Positions 61,425 through 64,000 of a stretch of 64,000 bases of DNA are shown one piece after another. This stretch comes from Phormidesmis sp963789215 (GTDB taxonomy: Bacteria > Cyanobacteriota > Cyanobacteriia > Phormidesmidales > Phormidesmidaceae). The translations under genes and the position numbers were made by a program. Numbering within the stretch: position 1 is the stretch's first letter; each line of letters opens with the position of its first letter. Location: positions 124,001-188,000 of the forward strand of contig CAWBJY010000013.1 of assembly GCA_963789215.1 (NCBI GenBank). Reading direction: 5' to 3'. The notes below the pieces were generated by a model that was not told where the DNA came from, did no database searches, and was given only the letters and a program-made list of their open reading frames with translations.

Positions 61425-62171
61425 CTAATACCGAATTTGCAGCGTTACTTGAGCGTTAATCGACTGCTCCTGGCCCACAATTGGCGTTGACTCAGCCGCA
61501 TCTGCCGACAGCAGCCTTTTTTGGGGCTGCGCGACTGGTTGCGGTGGGGGTGAACTCACCGAGCCAATCGTCACGTTCGCAATAGATTGACGGGTAAGCC
61601 CCAAAGCTGACAGTACGGTGCTGCCCTGCGCTTCGGCGTCGGCCACCGCCGCGGTTAAAGCCCGCTGCCGCGCGGCTGATATCGCCGCGTCGTCTGCCGT
61701 AAAGCTAATGCCGTCGATGGTAGTCGCCCCTGCCTTCACAGCCCCATCAATCACTTCACCAGCCACCTCATTCGCAGCTCTAAAGCTCACCGTATTCGTC
61801 GCCTCGTAGCCCCTTAGCACCTGCCTATCGTCCACGTAGTCGTAGCGAGGATTGAGGGAAATACCCGTTGTTTGCAGCTTTTCTACATTCTGCGATCGCA
61901 AAAAATTCACCACCGCGCTAGACCGATTCGCCGCCTCCTGCTGAGCTTCTTCCGCCGTCTCAGCTTCTACGCGCACGCCCAGCCTCACTTCCGCTAGCGT
62001 CGTTGGAATTAGCTCAATGCCTTCTCCAGTCACGCTCAAAGTATTCTCTGGCTGTACGTAGACAGACTGAGCCTGAGCCGCCGCCGGTAATATATATGCC
62101 ACTGTAAGCGGTGCGATCGCCAACGCCGCTAGCGCCAACCCACTGCTAAACCAATCTAAACTAACCTTCAT
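61425..62171 (-). CDS. SIMPL domain protein (DUF541), secreted
   Basis: Signal peptide MKVSLDWFSSGLALAALAIA with AAAQAQ cleavage region, then the SIMPL domain: LSVTGEGIELIPTTLAEVRL, RSSAVVNFLRSQNVEKLQTTG, ALTAAVADAEAQGSTVLSALG and QVTLQIRY. Relatives are periplasmic proteins linked to oxidative stress, function open. I use ATG at 62171, preceded by GAGGGG five bases upstream, rather than a TTG at 62249. 248 residues. Confidence 0.88.
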   Translation of the reverse strand: MKVSLDWFSSGLALAALAIAPLTVAYILPAAAQAQSVYVQPENTLSVTGEGIELIPTTLAEVRLGVRVEAETAEEAQQEAANRSSAVVNFLRSQNVEKLQTTGISLNPRYDYVDDRQVLRGYEATNTVSFRAANEVAGEVIDGAVKAGATTIDGISFTADDAAISAARQRALTAAVADAEAQGSTVLSALGLTRQSIANVTIGSVSSPPPQPVAQPQKRLLSADAAESTPIVGQEQSINAQVTLQIRY

Positions 62172-62376
62172 GGAGCCCCTCAAGAAATCATCTGGATCGC
62201 CGCTTTCTAAATGCAGCAGCTTCCTACAGGCTATAAAAATATCGGCCAAAGTTCGTTCAGGTTTCAGTTTCTGAAACCAACCAAAGCGTTTTTTCTAAGC
62301 GTTTTTCCTATCCGGCCTTCTTCTTAACTCACGCTAGCAACGGTAGAAAGCGAGGATAGAAAGTGACGGTAAAAGC

Positions 62377-63090
62377 TCACTTGACGAGATTGCCTGCTCT
62401 TTTACGGCGCCTCGCATACTGAACGCGCCGAGCGATCGCTAATCCCATAAAGTAGCCCAAAAAAGCAGCCACTAGCCCCACGACCAAAGAACCCACCATC
62501 AGCGAACCCACGACCGATAGGCCCATAGACATCAGCACATCCCAGTTCCAGTTTGACGAGGAAATAGGCAGTTCCGTGGTTGTGGGCTGTCGTAGCAGCC
62601 AGCGTCCAACGTGAAAATTCAAAAGGAACAAAGGCACATAGGTGAGCGGATTGCTAATCCAGGTGGTCGCCGCGGCGATCGCCTTATTGCCTCGAACCGA
62701 TGCGGCGATTGCCACGCCAATAATAATTTGCAGTCCCATCAGTGGAAAAGAACCCGCAAACATACCCGCTGCCGCCCCTTTAGCAACCGCCTCCGGGCTG
62801 CTTCTCATCCGCAAAAAGCGAACGTGAAAATATCGAAAAAGCCGCTTCCAGTAAAGCGCATCCAGCCTTTTTAAGAAAGCATTTTCCGGCAGCGATCGCC
62901 GCCGAGCCAGCGTTTTTTTAACCTTGCTAGCAATCGTCTGCTTAGGTTCACGCTGACTAGACCGTAGTTGACCAGCCGCAGCGTTGCCCTCTCTGTCATT
63001 AGAATCAGTCGCGCTTGCGCTACGATCCAAAGTATTAGCAGCCAACATATTTGGCGGATCTGAAGCGGAATCTAGCATAGGGACACGCAT
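62377..63090 (-). CDS. DUF2062 membrane protein
   Basis: Short basic N-terminus, then DUF2062: FRYFHVRFLRMRSSPEAVAKG, AAAGMFAGSFPLMGLQIIIGV, TWISNPLTYVPLFLLNFHVG and two further hydrophobic segments with a GSLMV/GSLVV repeat. DUF2062 proteins are small integral membrane proteins, sometimes next to glycosyltransferases; no role is assigned. I take ATG at 63090; an upstream ATG at 63183 would add a positively charged stretch. Divergent from mnmE. Confidence 0.82.
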   Translation of the reverse strand: MRVPMLDSASDPPNMLAANTLDRSASATDSNDREGNAAAGQLRSSQREPKQTIASKVKKTLARRRSLPENAFLKRLDALYWKRLFRYFHVRFLRMRSSPEAVAKGAAAGMFAGSFPLMGLQIIIGVAIAASVRGNKAIAAATTWISNPLTYVPLFLLNFHVGRWLLRQPTTTELPISSSNWNWDVLMSMGLSVVGSLMVGSLVVGLVAAFLGYFMGLAIARRVQYARRRKRAGNLVK

Positions 63091-63298
63091 CGCAAAAAGA
63101 ATTTCTTTACGCAGCACTCTCCTAATAGTGTTGCATTTAGATCGTGACTTTGACAGCGTTTCAAGGAGAAAACAGACTTCCATCAAAAAACGCTTTTAGA
63201 AAACGTCTACATCCTTATCCTATAACAATACTTAGCGGCCCTCCCGGAACCCCAGGCAACTTAACAAAAGCCCCCAAAAACCTACTCCTAAACCCATC

Positions 63299-64000
63299 TT
63301 GCGCGTCTCTCCTACCATTCACCAAGCCGAAACCATCGCTGCGATCGCCACCGCCATCGTGCCGCAGCAGGGCAGCGTCGGCATTGTCAGACTCTCCGGC
63401 ATTAATGCGATCGCCCTCGCCCGGCAAATCTTTCACGCGCCCGGCAATCAGCTCTGGGAGAGCCACCGCATTCTCTACGGCCACATCCAATCTCCTAGCA
63501 GCTCGCAGCCTATCGACGAAGCGCTGCTGCTGCTCATGCAATCGCCCCGCTCCTACACCCGCGAAGACGTGGTTGAGTTTCACTGTCACGGCGGCATCAT
63601 GGCCGTTCAGCAGGTGCTTCAGCTCTGCCTTCAGCAAGGCGCTAGGCTCGCCCAACCTGGCGAATTTACCCTTCGCGCCTTTCTCAACGGAAGACTCGAT
63701 CTAACGCAGGCAGAAGGCGTTTCAGATTTAGTCGGTGCGCAGTCTCCCCAAGCCGCACAAACGGCCCTGATGGGAATTCGCGGCAAGCTCGCAGGCATCA
63801 TTCGTCAAATTCGCAGCCGCTGCCTAGACGTGCTAGCCGAAGTAGAAGCTCGCGTGGACTTTGAGGACGATTTGCCACCTTTAGATGAAGATAAAGTGCG
63901 ATCGCAGCTAACTGCCCTTCACCAGCAAATCAGTCAAATCCTAGCCACCGCCCAGCAGGGCGAACTGCTTCGCTCCGGGCTAAAAGTCGCCATTATTGGC
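63299..64000 (+). CDS. mnmE: tRNA modification GTPase MnmE, 5' part
   Basis: Partial, 234 codons, runs off the window just before the GTPase P-loop (LRSGLKVAIIG is the lead-in). MnmE with MnmG installs the xm5s2U modification at the wobble position of some tRNAs. The N-terminal tetrahydrofolate-binding domain is clear: ETIAAIATAIVPQQGSVGIVRLSG, EDVVEFHCHGGIMAVQQVL and PGEFTLRAFLNGRLDLTQAEG. No ATG or GTG lies in frame upstream of the domain; TTG at 63299 gives MRVSPTIHQAETIAAI and is the only reasonable start, without an obvious ribosome site. Confidence 0.93.
   Translation, partial: MRVSPTIHQAETIAAIATAIVPQQGSVGIVRLSGINAIALARQIFHAPGNQLWESHRILYGHIQSPSSSQPIDEALLLLMQSPRSYTREDVVEFHCHGGIMAVQQVLQLCLQQGARLAQPGEFTLRAFLNGRLDLTQAEGVSDLVGAQSPQAAQTALMGIRGKLAGIIRQIRSRCLDVLAEVEARVDFEDDLPPLDEDKVRSQLTALHQQISQILATAQQGELLRSGLKVAIIG

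Noticed and set aside
62477..62521. Degenerate 15-bp triple repeat in the DUF2062 gene
   Set aside because: Similarity is partial and may only reflect a repeated Gly/Ser/Val membrane pattern.
1..64000. Mobile element, prophage, CRISPR or toxin-antitoxin locus
   Set aside because: No transposase, integrase, Cas or toxin-like protein and no spaced direct-repeat array was found; the short repeats are adjacent duplications without spacers.

Overview
The window is typical cyanobacterial chromosome. The octamer GCGATCGC (HIP1) recurs throughout, and the gene set includes a CcsB/Ycf5-type cytochrome c maturation protein, DUF1816, DUF1997, DUF1517 and DUF1565 proteins, ThiD2-ThiE fused thiamine phosphate synthase, a CHASE2 protein kinase, a carotenoid oxygenase and type IV pilus motor genes. 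GC is moderate, with many small paired genes and few long operons. A filamentous Leptolyngbya-like lineage is a guess only. I saw no phage, transposon, CRISPR array, rRNA or tRNA.

Layout. 1-6.6 kb: pgi and a SpoU/TrmH methyltransferase, ccsB (apparently frameshifted near its 3' end), an NmrA-like reductase, a DUF1997 protein and prolyl aminopeptidase. 6.6-10.1 kb: an unlisted 51-codon gene, glgX with an alkyltransferase-like gene, and DUF1816. 10.5-14.2 kb, minus strand: carA, a STAS protein, mini-RNase III and rlmB. 14.4-20.7 kb: a retropepsin-like protein, a large low-complexity lipoprotein, then divergent argJ and lnt. 20.8-24.8 kb: a GAF-GGDEF-EAL protein with degenerate motifs, a YheT-like hydrolase and RidA. 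24.8-35.6 kb: the chaperone cluster grpE, dnaK, dnaJ with overlapping tusA-like and rsgA on the minus strand, divergent from pilB-pilT-pilC on the plus strand. 35.8-46.2 kb: ABC exporter, YdcF-like protein, DUF1517 protein, thiS-thiE, a beta-helix DUF1565 protein, a protein kinase and a rhodanese. 46.3-57.5 kb: prolyl oligopeptidase, LpxB-related protein, larB, an unknown exported protein, carotenoid oxygenase, GH13 amylase, alpha/beta hydrolase and msrB. 57.7-64 kb: O-antigen-ligase-like polymerase, CHASE2 kinase, SIMPL and DUF2062 proteins, and the 5' part of mnmE running off the end.

Functional links visible here: Hsp70 with its co-chaperones; the PilB/PilT motor pair with the PilC platform; thiS next to thiE for thiamine; glgX plus a GH13 amylase for glycogen/maltodextrin turnover; and RNA maturation enzymes (MrnC, RlmB, TrmH-like, MnmE).

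The most unusual signal is not a gene. Across the window there are about twenty short head-to-tail duplications, mostly with a unit of 15 bp, lying in spacers, in linkers and very often at the extreme 3' ends of genes, where they make C-terminal tails or carry the stop codon. Other points worth attention are the ccsB frameshift, a STAS gene whose only well-placed start is ATC behind a perfect Shine-Dalgarno, a ThiS with residues beyond its glycine terminus, and an MsrB with a calcium-loop-like tail.
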